A stretch of 64,000 bases of DNA, taken from assembly GCF_000063445.1 (NCBI RefSeq), contig NC_009464.1, forward strand, positions 1,240,001-1,304,000, given 5' to 3'. A model generated the notes under the pieces. The model made no database searches. It was not told the origin of the DNA and worked only from the letters and a program-made list of their open reading frames with translations. This DNA is from Methanocella arvoryzae MRE50 (GTDB lineage Archaea > Halobacteriota > Methanocellia > Methanocellales > Methanocellaceae). Within the stretch, counting starts at the first letter, position 1. The number at the start of each line of letters is the position of its first letter. The position numbers and the translations under genes are program-made. This document shows positions 44,436 through 52,715 of the stretch, piece by piece.

Positions 44436-44748
44436 TTTTGAGGGGGCTCCCGGGGCAGCGGCTGGGAAGGCGGTCTCCTTCATCCTGGGTGGGCGAGAAA
44501 GAGTCTGCACTACAGGCGATCGCTGGTAAGTATCCCGTCGCTACACTTATATCGGATATTCCCCTATCACTATAGCTGTTAGATTATCGTAGCCCGGCGA
44601 AGGCTCTGTTGGCCGTTGCCACTGTGCCGGACAGATGGTAAGCCTGGCTAGCCCTGGTTTTTCACCCGGCAGCCGGGTTGCTACTGACACTGACAGTAAG
44701 GATTTAAAGTGGCAGTGTATAAATAAAAAGTTATAAGGATGTTAAAGG
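44436..44748. other. 313-base intergenic region between pyrG and nrpR
   Basis: No gene seen. The right end carries the nrpR promoter: TGTATAAATAAAAAG (about 44717-44731) is a good TATA element. The GGCTAGCC word and a GCCGGG-type inverted pair (CCCGGCAGCCGGG, 44667-44679) are GC-rich but no tRNA fold is present. Confidence 0.4.
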
Positions 44749-45729
44749 ATGCCTGACGCGGATACACAGCGTAAGCTCATAGAGATCTTAAGAATACTCA
44801 GCGAAGCTACCGAGGAGATGGGCGCGAGAAAGATCGCCGAGGAGATGAACCGGAGAGGCTACAATCTCGGCGAGCGTGCGGTCCGGTACCACTTGCGGAT
44901 GCTGGATGAGCGGGGCTTCACCAAAAAGCACGGCTACCTCGGCCGGGTCCTCACCGCTACCGGCGAGGATGAGCTGAAACAGGCACTGGTCACCGACCGC
45001 ATCGGGTTCATATCGACGAGGATCAAGGAGATCGAGCTGATGACCACCTATGATCCGGCCACAAATACAGGCGAGGTGGCGGTCAACATCTGCTACATTC
45101 CCAAGGACCGGTTCGAAGATGCGCTTGGCGCGATCAAGCGCGTGGTCAACGCCGGGTACGCCATCAGCCCGAGGATCAAGATCGTCGATGAAGGTGAGGA
45201 GATCCTGGAGAACGACGTGCCTCTGGGTAGCGTCGCCTTTGCCAGCGTCTGCAGCATCACGCTTGACGGGGTGCTCCTCAAGAACGGCATACCAGTCAAC
45301 CTGAAATACGGCGGCATCCTGTGGATACAAAACGGCGAAGTCCAGCGCTTCACTGACGTTATCGACTACAGCGGCACCTCGATCAACCCGATGAGCGTCT
45401 TCACTTCCAGGAAGATGACGTCGGTCAACAAAGCCATCGAAACAGGCACGGGAGGAGTGCTCGCCAACGTGAGGGAAATACCCGTCGCTGCCAGGGAGAA
45501 AGCGCAAGAGCTGATATACCAGATGAAAGCCGCTGAGTTCCTGGGCGTGGTGTCCGGGTGCGAGCCGGTCAGGCCTCTGCTCGGGGTACCCATCGAGCTG
45601 GGCAAGTGCGGCATCGTAGAGTACTCGGGCATCAACCCGTTCGCAGCGTTCGTGGAGCTTGGCATCAAGACCAGGATCATGCCGCTCGCCACGGTCATAA
45701 ACATCAGGGAACTGAAGAAGATGGAGTAG
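44749..45729 (+). CDS. nrpR: NrpR-type global nitrogen regulator (single DUF128 domain)
   Basis: 326 residues. Winged helix at about 5-75 (LIEILRILSEATEEMGARKI, RAVRYHLRMLDERG) is followed by one NrpR/DUF128 effector domain (about 85-320: RIGFISTRIKEIELMTTYDP, VAFASVCSITLDGVLLKNGI). NrpR represses nif and glnA genes in methanogens and is released by 2-oxoglutarate. Some species have two DUF128 domains in one protein; here there is one. No GGAA-N6-TTCC operator was noticed nearby. Confidence 0.87.
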   Translation: MPDADTQRKLIEILRILSEATEEMGARKIAEEMNRRGYNLGERAVRYHLRMLDERGFTKKHGYLGRVLTATGEDELKQALVTDRIGFISTRIKEIELMTTYDPATNTGEVAVNICYIPKDRFEDALGAIKRVVNAGYAISPRIKIVDEGEEILENDVPLGSVAFASVCSITLDGVLLKNGIPVNLKYGGILWIQNGEVQRFTDVIDYSGTSINPMSVFTSRKMTSVNKAIETGTGGVLANVREIPVAAREKAQELIYQMKAAEFLGVVSGCEPVRPLLGVPIELGKCGIVEYSGINPFAAFVELGIKTRIMPLATVINIRELKKME

Positions 45730-45737
45730 GAGTTAGC

Positions 45738-46241
45738 ATGGTTAAGAACACTATAGAGACGTCAAAAGGCCTGTCAGGCATGCTGAGGATGTTCAAGGCT
45801 ACGATGACGGAAAAGCTCGGGCTGCAGCCCACCCACCGCATAGCGTTTGTGGGCTGCTCTGGAACATGTGTTCCCTTCATCGAATTATTCGCGTACACGA
45901 TCCGGGAAACCATGCCCGGCATGATCCTCATCCCCGACGGCATCATTGACGATGCCAGGGGTATCTGGTACGTCAGCGGCCTCGGCATGCAGATCGGCGG
46001 CAACGTCGACCCCCACGGGGCCGACTTCGTCGTGGTCCTCGGCGGCATATCCATGCCCTCGTGCTCCCTGGGCATCGAAGGCACCAACAAGGTGATCAAA
46101 GAAGTCCTCAAGCCCGGCGGCAAAGTCATCGGCGTCTGCTTCATGGACATGTTCGCCAAAGCGGGATGGGAAGGAAAAGTGCCCTTCGACCTCGTCATAA
46201 ACGCCAACATTGACACAGTTACACTCGACAAGGTCGAGTAA
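45738..46241 (+). CDS. DUF2124 family protein
   Basis: 167 residues, a family restricted largely to methanogens, function unknown. IAFVGCSGTCVPFIELFAY, VVVLGGISMPSC and GVCFMDMFAKAGWEGKVPFD are recognisable; Cys residues recur at conserved-looking places. ATG 45738 has GGAG upstream; longer upstream starts overlap nrpR. Eight bases after nrpR, so an operon. Confidence 0.82.
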   Translation: MVKNTIETSKGLSGMLRMFKATMTEKLGLQPTHRIAFVGCSGTCVPFIELFAYTIRETMPGMILIPDGIIDDARGIWYVSGLGMQIGGNVDPHGADFVVVLGGISMPSCSLGIEGTNKVIKEVLKPGGKVIGVCFMDMFAKAGWEGKVPFDLVINANIDTVTLDKVE

Positions 46242-46249
46242 GATTACCC

Positions 46250-46280
46250 AGTGCTTAATCTTGGAGCACTCACTTTTTTA
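46250..46280 (+). terminator. Hairpin plus T-run after DUF2124
   Basis: AGTGCT (46250-46255), nine-base loop, AGCACT (46265-46270), then CACTTTTTTA. It ends the nrpR operon. Confidence 0.55.
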
Positions 46281-46301
46281 ACGCAGGGTGCATGGCGATC
46301 T

Positions 46302-46443
46302 GTTCACCACAGAGACGCACAGAGAACAAGTAACCACAGAGGCACAGAGAACCACAGAGACGCACAGAGATTTTTTATTGAAGAATGATCTTCTAACCAG
46401 TTATCAAGTAAGTCTCTGTGCACCTCTGTGCCTCTGTGGTAAA
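46302..46443. repeat. CACAGAGG-family palindromic repeat, copy 2
   Basis: TTCACCACAGAGACGCACAG, then CCACAGAGGCACAGAGA, an AT-rich loop (about 46370-46410), and the complementary CTCTGTGCACCTCTGTGCC then TCTGTGG. Organisation, length and words match copy 1 at 3282-3421, while the loops differ. Confidence 0.8.
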
Positions 46444-46495
46444 CCAGCCACTCTGTGTGTCTCGGTAGTGAACCATGGCTGTGCCATCGTGGCAA

Positions 46496-48106
46496 TCAGA
46501 ATTTCATCTTCCGGAGCAGCGAAGCGGCGATAGTGAATAATATCGCCCCTGCGGTGATGCCCGTGAGGGCCGGGCCTTCCCAGCCGTGGGTAGCTGGCAG
46601 TTCGGGGGTGGGTGAGGGCTCCGGGGCAGGGACTACGATGCTGCCGGTGAGGGTCATGTCTCTGCCGGGGGATTCGAGGTAGACCTTTATGGGGAAGGTG
46701 CCGTAGGTGCCATTGGGCACCATTGTCCTGATGGTGAACTCCTGGGCTTTGCCGGGCGAGATCTTGACTCTGCCGCCGGGCACTCCGTCTATGTAGTAAG
46801 GCCAGTTATCGGCGATCAGGGCGCTGGCCTGTATGTTGACGGGAAAGGTCCAGCTATTGTAGATCCTGACGGGAATGTCGAAGGCAGTGCCGGTCGATAC
46901 GTTGAACTCAGGGTAGCCTTCAGGAGAACGGTTGTGGCTTTTGATGATCGCGTCGTAGAGCGGGTCAGCTTCTACCCGGAGCTTCAGCGTTAAAGTATTA
47001 GACTGGATCCCGTCTCCGCACAGAGTCACATTAACAGTATAGTTGCCGGGAGGAGTCTCGGCGGGCACGTATACATAGAAGTGTGTCTGGGTGATCTTGC
47101 CGTCCGGGATGAAGAGCTCAGTGCCGTTGCCGGTCGTGGCGCTCCAGTTGGGAGGGATGTCATCTACCCTGATGTTCATGAGCTTGTCCTGGGCGTACTT
47201 ATTCTCGACATACAGGATGAAATCGGCGGTGTTCCCGGGCTTGATATATTTTTCAGGGGAAGTCGCGTAGAAGTCCATGGACTCGAAGGGGAGGTCCTTG
47301 ACCACGACGATCACGGGGATCTCGGCGAAGTAGGCGCCTCCGTTGACCACTACTTTTATAGTATGCGCCCCCTGTTGCTTGCCCGTGTATTTCATGCGGA
47401 AGATCATTTCGTTGGAGTCGCCTGTCCGCACCATCATCGCTTCGCCCAGAGGGAACCATGCCTGCCATTCAGGGGGCGTGACCGCCGTAAAGGTGACCAT
47501 TTGATCGATGATCTGAAAGTTTTCTACTACAATGGTGCAGTCGAATTCCCGGCCGGGGCTGGTTTCGAGCACGGGGTACAGCGCGTAGGGCACGAATCCG
47601 TTGAAGGGTATAGGTGTCAGACCGATGTCGTGCGTCTGAGTGCTCCGGAATGTCTGTTCCCTGATCAGCGTCTGGAAGCCGGGAGCCGCTGCTGCGACGG
47701 TATAGTCGCCTGCAGGTATGGCTACTGAGTAGAAGCCTACGGCGTTGGACGTCGCCGTAGCGAAGACGATGTTGTTGCGGATGAAGTAGATCTGCGCATT
47801 AGGCACGGGGATGAGCACTCCGGGACGGTCACGGATGTCCGGCGCTTCGCTCACGTAGCCCTCGATCAAGACCACAGGCACTATTTCTATATCGGGTACT
47901 TCAGGCGGTTCCACCTCTTCCTCGTCAGGAATCTCAACCTCTGTCTCGGTTTCAGTCCCGGCCTTCGTATCATTGATCGCCTGGGCATGGGCAGGACAGG
48001 CTGAGGCGATCAGGAGAGCTATTGCTGCTGCCACAATAGCGAGCTTGATAGTAACTCTGAAGGACGGCACTTTCCGTTTAAAGACAGAGCCTGCAGGCGG
48101 TATCAC
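46496..48106 (-). CDS. Surface-anchored protein with carboxypeptidase-regulatory-like and NEW3 domains
   Basis: 536 residues. Signal segment (IKLAIVAAAIALLIASACPA), an acidic Glu/Pro spacer, a carboxypeptidase-regulatory-like beta sandwich (about 85-165: SNAVGFYSVAIPAGDYTVAA), several NEW3/Ig-like domains (about 170-500: PGNTADFILYVENK, PPGNYTVNVTL), and a C-terminal membrane helix (ALTGITAGAILFTIAASLL). Probably exposed outside the cell. Function unknown; related in style to the NEW3 protein at 61-62.5 kb. A nearer start than 48106 is possible. Confidence 0.75.
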   Translation of the reverse strand: MIPPAGSVFKRKVPSFRVTIKLAIVAAAIALLIASACPAHAQAINDTKAGTETETEVEIPDEEEVEPPEVPDIEIVPVVLIEGYVSEAPDIRDRPGVLIPVPNAQIYFIRNNIVFATATSNAVGFYSVAIPAGDYTVAAAAPGFQTLIREQTFRSTQTHDIGLTPIPFNGFVPYALYPVLETSPGREFDCTIVVENFQIIDQMVTFTAVTPPEWQAWFPLGEAMMVRTGDSNEMIFRMKYTGKQQGAHTIKVVVNGGAYFAEIPVIVVVKDLPFESMDFYATSPEKYIKPGNTADFILYVENKYAQDKLMNIRVDDIPPNWSATTGNGTELFIPDGKITQTHFYVYVPAETPPGNYTVNVTLCGDGIQSNTLTLKLRVEADPLYDAIIKSHNRSPEGYPEFNVSTGTAFDIPVRIYNSWTFPVNIQASALIADNWPYYIDGVPGGRVKISPGKAQEFTIRTMVPNGTYGTFPIKVYLESPGRDMTLTGSIVVPAPEPSPTPELPATHGWEGPALTGITAGAILFTIAASLLRKMKF

Positions 48107-48218
48107 ACACAGACTTCGGCATGCATTAATAAATATATTTCCGATAGAATAAATGTAAAAAGGGCTGACGCTATCTTAATAGATAAATTTATATGCATCA
48201 CGTGCAGTTTAGTCGATT

Positions 48219-48776
48219 ATGGAACTGCCAACCCCGGAAAGCATCAAGAAGCGGCGGATCAAGCTCGGCCTCACCCAGGCCTCCCTCGCGGAGAAGGCCA
48301 ACGTCAGCCAGCCGCTGATCGCCCGCATCGAGTCGGGAGATGTGGACCCCCGACTATCTACACTCCGAAGTATCCTGACTGCCCTGGACGAGATGGAGCG
48401 GTGCAAGGTGACGGCCAAAGACCTGATGACCTCACCGGTGATCGCAGTGACGTCATCCGACACAGTGGACAACGCCGTCAAGCTCATGGAGAAGCACGGG
48501 TTCTCGCAACTCCCGGTGATCGACGGCGGCGTGCCCGTCGGCAGCATCTCGGAAAATTCTGTCGTACAGGCCATGGGCACCGAAGACTTCGCCAGAGTCA
48601 GCGCATCCCAGGTCAGGGCTCTCATGGAAGAGTCCTTCCCGGCAGTATCCCCCGGCACAGACATGGGCACAGTCTCCCACCTGCTCGAGACCTACCACGC
48701 GGTGCTCGTCATGGAGCTGGGGAAGGCCGTAGGGGTCATCACCAAGTACGACGTTATGCGGCTGCTTAATAAGTGA
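48219..48776 (+). CDS. HTH (XRE) - CBS-pair transcriptional regulator
   Basis: 185 residues. XRE helix-turn-helix (about 8-60: IKKRRIKLGLTQASLAEKAN, VSQPLIARIESGDVDPR), then two CBS motifs (about 68-125, TAKDLMTSPVIAVTSSDTVD; about 130-183). CBS pairs often bind AMP, ATP or SAM. This HTH-CBS fusion is typical of euryarchaea. TATA-like AAATTTATATGC stands about 25 bases upstream of the ATG, so little or no leader is expected. Confidence 0.87.
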   Translation: MELPTPESIKKRRIKLGLTQASLAEKANVSQPLIARIESGDVDPRLSTLRSILTALDEMERCKVTAKDLMTSPVIAVTSSDTVDNAVKLMEKHGFSQLPVIDGGVPVGSISENSVVQAMGTEDFARVSASQVRALMEESFPAVSPGTDMGTVSHLLETYHAVLVMELGKAVGVITKYDVMRLLNK

Positions 48777-49613
48777 AGCAGTTTACGGCCCTTATTATCT
48801 TGATAAGGGCTCGTGACTGCAAGACGAACGCTGCGCTGTGCGTTTCTGATTGATCTGAGGACATGAGACAGCAAGACGAACGCTGCGCTGTGCCAGACCC
48901 TCACAGATGCCACAGATTGAAACAGAATCCACGGATTTCGACCGATTGCACAGATGACGCTTGATTCCACAGATAAACAAAAATATTCTGATCGAGTGCT
49001 CTTGTGATTGCTATCGGTGTTCGAATAGTATTGTATATTCCTTCTGTGATATCGTGTAGTAATCTGTGGATTCAGCAGAGAAATCTGTGGAATCAACCGA
49101 AATCCGTGGAATCTGTGTGGATTGGCACAGCGCAGCGTTCGACAACGTTCACCCACATAGAGACAACTGTTTACCTTATCCTTGTAATAATGGCCGGTAA
49201 AGTGCAGCGTTAGCCTTATGACTCAAGCGTTCTGGTGAAATACTTTCGGCCTGCTCTCCGGGCCATCTTATATACCAGCCTGCCCATCTGCGCATCATGT
49301 ATAACCATACAGATCACCGGGAGTGCAACCGTACAGGCTGCCCCTACAGGGCGCCGGCTTATAGTGCCACCGGCAAAAAGAGCGGCTTCTGCAGTATTGT
49401 CCGCTCGATGGCCGCATATTGTTGCCCTGATGCAGGTGGCCAGATACATAAATAAATCAGCTTTTGGGCATTTTACTTTTATATATAACGCCATTTTGCT
49501 TTTTATGACTATAATTGCCTCGAAAAGAATAAATAGGTCAGAATCGGCGAGAAAAGAAAATTTTATTAGGTATTGGGTGCTTACTTAAGCTATACGATAA
49601 AGAGGTAGTTTAT
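48777..49613. other. Long intergenic region with repeat R3 and histone promoter
   Basis: 837 bases. The first half is repeat R3. From 49150 to 49600 two overlapping opposite reading frames exist (49216-49494 minus, 49235-49588 plus), but neither resembles a known protein or has a ribosome site, so I do not call them. The right end holds the histone promoter (AAAATTTTATTAGG, about 49556-49569) and GAGGTAG before its ATG. Confidence 0.5.
48823..49143. repeat. GAACGCTGCGCTGTGC palindromic element, copy R3
   Basis: Two left ends (GACGAACGCTGCGCTGTGC at 48823 and 48877), then CACAGATGCCACAGATTGAA; the right arm has AATCTGTGGATTC, GGAATCTGTGTGGATT and GCACAGCGCAGCGTTCG (49125-49141). The central 70 bases (48988-49060: TTCTGATCGAGTGCTCTTG and onward) are shared with copy R4 in the same orientation. 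Confidence 0.85.
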
Positions 49614-49826
49614 ATGACCGAGATTTCCAAGGCACCAATTTCCAGGCTGTTAAGCGAGGCGGGCGGCGAAAGGATCTCTGCAGAGGCCGTCGACGAGATG
49701 GTAAAATATACCGAGGACTACGTCCTGAAGATCGGCCGCGAGGCGAGCAAGCTGTGCGCGCACGCAGGCAGGAAGACTATCAAGGCCGAAGACATTAAGC
49801 TGGCTGTAGAGCGGCTTAACCTTTAA
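49614..49826 (+). CDS. Archaeal histone
   Basis: 70-residue histone-fold protein: ISRLLSEAGGERISAEAVDE (alpha1 and loop), a long central helix, and AGRKTIKAEDIKLAVERL (loop 2 and alpha3, with the RKT DNA-contact). Length is that of one minimal histone fold with no tails. Forms dimers that wrap DNA. GAGGTAG precedes the ATG. Confidence 0.94.
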   Translation: MTEISKAPISRLLSEAGGERISAEAVDEMVKYTEDYVLKIGREASKLCAHAGRKTIKAEDIKLAVERLNL

Positions 49827-49976
49827 TCTATTTTATCCGATACCCTTCAGGGGCTATCACCCTTTTCTGAGCCTTCTCCAAAGCCCACGGCCTGAACGCC
49901 AGTTATTTATCGGCTTGCTTATCGGTTAAGCTTTTAAATATAGACATACAAAATGCCATCATTTAACGTGGTCATT

Positions 49977-50456
49977 ATGAGAGAAGTACTGGAGCTACTG
50001 GAGAAGGACGCAAGACTTTCTCCCAAAGATATCGCTGCGCAGACGGGCTTAGACGAGAACGAAGTAGCCAACTTCATCAAGGCCATGGAAGCCAGAGGTA
50101 TTATCAAGCGGTACAAGACCGTCATCGACTGGGAAAAGTTCGGGGACGACTCTGTGTACGCCATCATCGAAGTCTCGGTTTCGCTGGAGCGGGGCGTAGG
50201 CTATGAGACGATCGCCGAGCGTATCTCCAGGTTCCCGGAAGTGGTCACCTGCATGCTGGTTTCCGGCGACCACGACCTCCACTTAGTGATCAAGGGCAGG
50301 ACGATGAAAGAAGTAGCCTTCTTCGTCGCCGAGAAGATAGCGCCGCTGAACCAGGTCCAGCACACAGCCACGCATTTCATGCTGCGGGCTTATAAGACCG
50401 AGGGCGAGATCATGTTCGACAAAGAAGAAGATACCAGGCTGGTCGTCCACCCATGA
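49977..50456 (+). CDS. Lrp/AsnC family transcriptional regulator
   Basis: 159 residues from ATG 49977; ATG 49953 in frame is the longer choice, but the TATA element TTTTAAATATA (about 49930-49940) places the transcript start near 49960. An N-terminal HTH (LLEKDARLSPKDIAAQTGLD) leads into an RAM/AsnC effector domain with VVTCMLVSGDHDLHLVIKG. Overlaps the aminotransferase gene by four bases (ATGA), so the two are linked; it may sense the amino acid handled by that enzyme. Confidence 0.87.
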   Translation: MREVLELLEKDARLSPKDIAAQTGLDENEVANFIKAMEARGIIKRYKTVIDWEKFGDDSVYAIIEVSVSLERGVGYETIAERISRFPEVVTCMLVSGDHDLHLVIKGRTMKEVAFFVAEKIAPLNQVQHTATHFMLRAYKTEGEIMFDKEEDTRLVVHP

Positions 50457-51640
50457 AGATCTCCAACAAGGTCAGAAACCTGCCCCCCTCGGGCATCCGG
50501 AAATTTTTCGACATCGCTTCAGGGATACCAGACGCCATCTCACTGGGTGTGGGCGAGCCCGACTTCGTGACGCCCTGGAGGGTGAGGGAAGCGTCCATCT
50601 ACGGGCTGGAGCGGGGCTACACCACGTACACGTCCAACTGGGGCCTTTTAGAGTTAAGGGAACAAATCTCTAAATACATCTATGACGGAGCCGGCGTCGA
50701 CTACAGCCCAAAGAATGAGGTGCTGGTCACCACTGGAGTGAGCGAGGGCATCGACCTCGCCGTCAGGGCGATCACCGACCCCGGGGACGAGATCCTCGTC
50801 GTCGAGCCCAGCTATGTATCCTACAAGCCGTGCGTCATCATGGCCGGGGGCAAGCCGGTCGTCGTGAACACCACGGTCGACAACGACTTCAGGGTCACCA
50901 GAGAAGACTTAGAGGCGAAGATCACCGATCGCACCACCGCCATCATCATGAGCTACCCGAACAACCCCACGGGCGCAATCATGCCGAAGAAGTACCTCGA
51001 AGAGGTCGCTGACGTGGCCATCGAGCACGATCTCATGGTACTGTCGGACGAGGTCTACGAGAAGATGACCTACGAGGGCACCCACACGTCCATCGCCTCG
51101 CTCGAAGGGATGCGGGACAACACCATCCTCTTAAACGGCTTCAGCAAGGCCTTCGCCATGACCGGGTGGAGGCTGGGCTTCGCATGCGGCAACCCCGACG
51201 TCATCGAAGCCATGATGAAGGTGCACCAGTACACCATGCTCTGCGCACCGATCAATGCACAGATGGCGGCCATCGAGGCGCTCAAGAGCGGCCAGGACGA
51301 CATGCAGGAAATGATCAAGGAGTACGACCGCCGCAGGCGCGTCATCGTGAAAGGGTTTAATGACATGGGCCTCGACTGCTTCGAGCCGAAAGGCGCTTTC
51401 TACGCATTCCCCTCGATCAAGAAGACGGGCCTTACCGACACCGAATTCTCAGAGCGGCTTGTCTTCGAGAAGCACGTCATCGCCGTCCCCGGCAGCGTGT
51501 TCGGAGAGACTGGAGTTGGCCACCTGAGATGCTCCTACGCTACAAATATGGAGCAGATCAAGGAGGCGCTGGACAGAATAGCAGAGTTCTTACAAGAGCT
51601 GGAAAGAGAGCAGGCACCCAAGATTAAAACGAGGACCTGA
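50453..51640 (+). CDS. Aspartate/aromatic-type aminotransferase (class I/II)
   Basis: 395 residues, PLP enzyme fold type I. SLGVGEPDFVTPWRVREA, YTTYTSNWGLLELREQIS, SYPNNPTGAIM, LSDEVYEKM, the PLP-Lys motif NGFSKAFAMTGWRLGF, and a C-terminal LRCSYATNME (substrate-carboxylate Arg) are in order. Many archaeal relatives act on aspartate, aromatic amino acids or alanine. Coupled to the Lrp-like gene. Specificity undetermined. Confidence 0.9.
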   Translation: MKISNKVRNLPPSGIRKFFDIASGIPDAISLGVGEPDFVTPWRVREASIYGLERGYTTYTSNWGLLELREQISKYIYDGAGVDYSPKNEVLVTTGVSEGIDLAVRAITDPGDEILVVEPSYVSYKPCVIMAGGKPVVVNTTVDNDFRVTREDLEAKITDRTTAIIMSYPNNPTGAIMPKKYLEEVADVAIEHDLMVLSDEVYEKMTYEGTHTSIASLEGMRDNTILLNGFSKAFAMTGWRLGFACGNPDVIEAMMKVHQYTMLCAPINAQMAAIEALKSGQDDMQEMIKEYDRRRRVIVKGFNDMGLDCFEPKGAFYAFPSIKKTGLTDTEFSERLVFEKHVIAVPGSVFGETGVGHLRCSYATNMEQIKEALDRIAEFLQELEREQAPKIKTRT

Positions 51641-51696
51641 GCTCTTTCTTTTTACAATTTTTAAGCTATATATCCTTGAATAATATCTGACTCAGC

Positions 51697-51884
51697 AGTA
51701 CGAACGCTGCGCTGTGCCAAACCATTCTGATCGAGTACTCTTATGATTGCTATCGGTGTTCGAATAATATAGAGTATTCCCTCTGTGATATCGTGTAGTA
51801 ATCTGTGGATTCAGCAGAGAAATCTGTGGAATCAATCGGAATCTGTGGCATCTGTGAGGATTAGCACAGCGCAGCGTTCGTCGC
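51697..51884. repeat. GAACGCTGCGCTGTGC palindromic element, copy R4
   Basis: Fills the gap 51641-51948. ACGAACGCTGCGCTGTGCCA (left end), the central block shared with R3 (TTCTGATCGAGTACTCTTA, TATCGGTGTTCGAATA, ATCGTGTAGTAATCTGTGG), then the R1-type right arm AATCTGTGGCATCTGTGAG and GCACAGCGCAGCGTTCG. It lacks the left CACAGATT arm of R1 and R3, so the hairpin is reduced to its terminal 16-18 bases. Confidence 0.82.
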
Positions 51885-51948
51885 CCTTCTATGGCTCATA
51901 AGCATTAGCTCAATAAATGTCTATGACGAACGCAAATTCGGCTTAGTG

Positions 51949-52518
51949 TTACTTTAGCGGGCTGTCCCCATACTTGACCGGTATGGTCTCCCAGTAGTTC
52001 TGGGCAAGGTAACCATCAACCCAGCTCTGGACCTGATCTTCAGTCCAGCCGTTGACCGAGCCGAGATATGCACCCTGTACTGCGAGCGCCCTGGCCTCGG
52101 ATTCCCGGGCGGTGTACGAGTGATCTAAGAAGTAGACGTTGTCGTCGTAGGTGTGCTGGGCCTCGTGGATGAGGACTCCGGCCAGCCAGTATTTAGATGC
52201 TCTGGCATCATCAGAATCGATGTAGCAGATGCCGTGGTTGTCGATCCGGGTGTAGGTACCCGTAGGTCTGATCTCCGATATCCAGTAGGCGACACGACCG
52301 TAGTCGTCAGGGTACTCTTCGCGTAGATAATCCATGGCATCGGCAATGCTGGCCTTGAACTGGCTGTTGCCGTACATAGTCGGGCCCGGGGAGCCGAAGC
52401 TGCCGGCGGGCAGGGCTTCGTAGGCGACGGCGGTGGCCGAAGCAGGGAGCAGCGACGTGAAGATTAGCGCCAGTAGGGCCAGGCAAATGGCGGCCCTTAC
52501 GATCCTGAAGCTTGCCAT
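51949..52518 (-). CDS. Secreted protein with HExxH zinc-protease-like motif
   Basis: 189 residues. Signal peptide (VRAAICLALLALIFTSLLPA then SATA). LAGVLIHEAQHTYDD places an HEAQH motif at residues 118-122, and ARESEARALAVQGA (about 137-150) offers a downstream Glu as third zinc ligand, a gluzincin-like arrangement. The region before it (VAYWISEIRPTGTYTR, CYIDSD) is not recognised. Likely an exported small metalloprotease or an inactive relative; no family assigned. Confidence 0.72.
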   Translation of the reverse strand: MASFRIVRAAICLALLALIFTSLLPASATAVAYEALPAGSFGSPGPTMYGNSQFKASIADAMDYLREEYPDDYGRVAYWISEIRPTGTYTRIDNHGICYIDSDDARASKYWLAGVLIHEAQHTYDDNVYFLDHSYTARESEARALAVQGAYLGSVNGWTEDQVQSWVDGYLAQNYWETIPVKYGDSPLK

Positions 52519-52715
52519 GGTAGTAATTACAAATTTGTAATTACCTATTGATAATATTTTCTATGTAAGTGGTAAATTATCTGTAAGCTGTATTGCGACG
52601 CCCATGCCGGGAAACAGAGAGCTTTTATAAGGGCTTGCGTCTCCGCCGTCCTGTTCTGCGCACCCAAACCTTTTTATCCTTGACCATGTTTAGCAATAGC
52701 AATAGCGAGGTTATA

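Noticed and set aside
44436-44748. tRNA gene in GC-rich intergenic sequence
   Set aside because: No GGTTCRANNC T-loop with matching acceptor stem could be found here or in the other gaps.
49216-49588. Two overlapping opposite frames of 92 and 117 codons
   Set aside because: Neither has a ribosome site or a recognisable sequence, and each would overlap the other; left uncalled.
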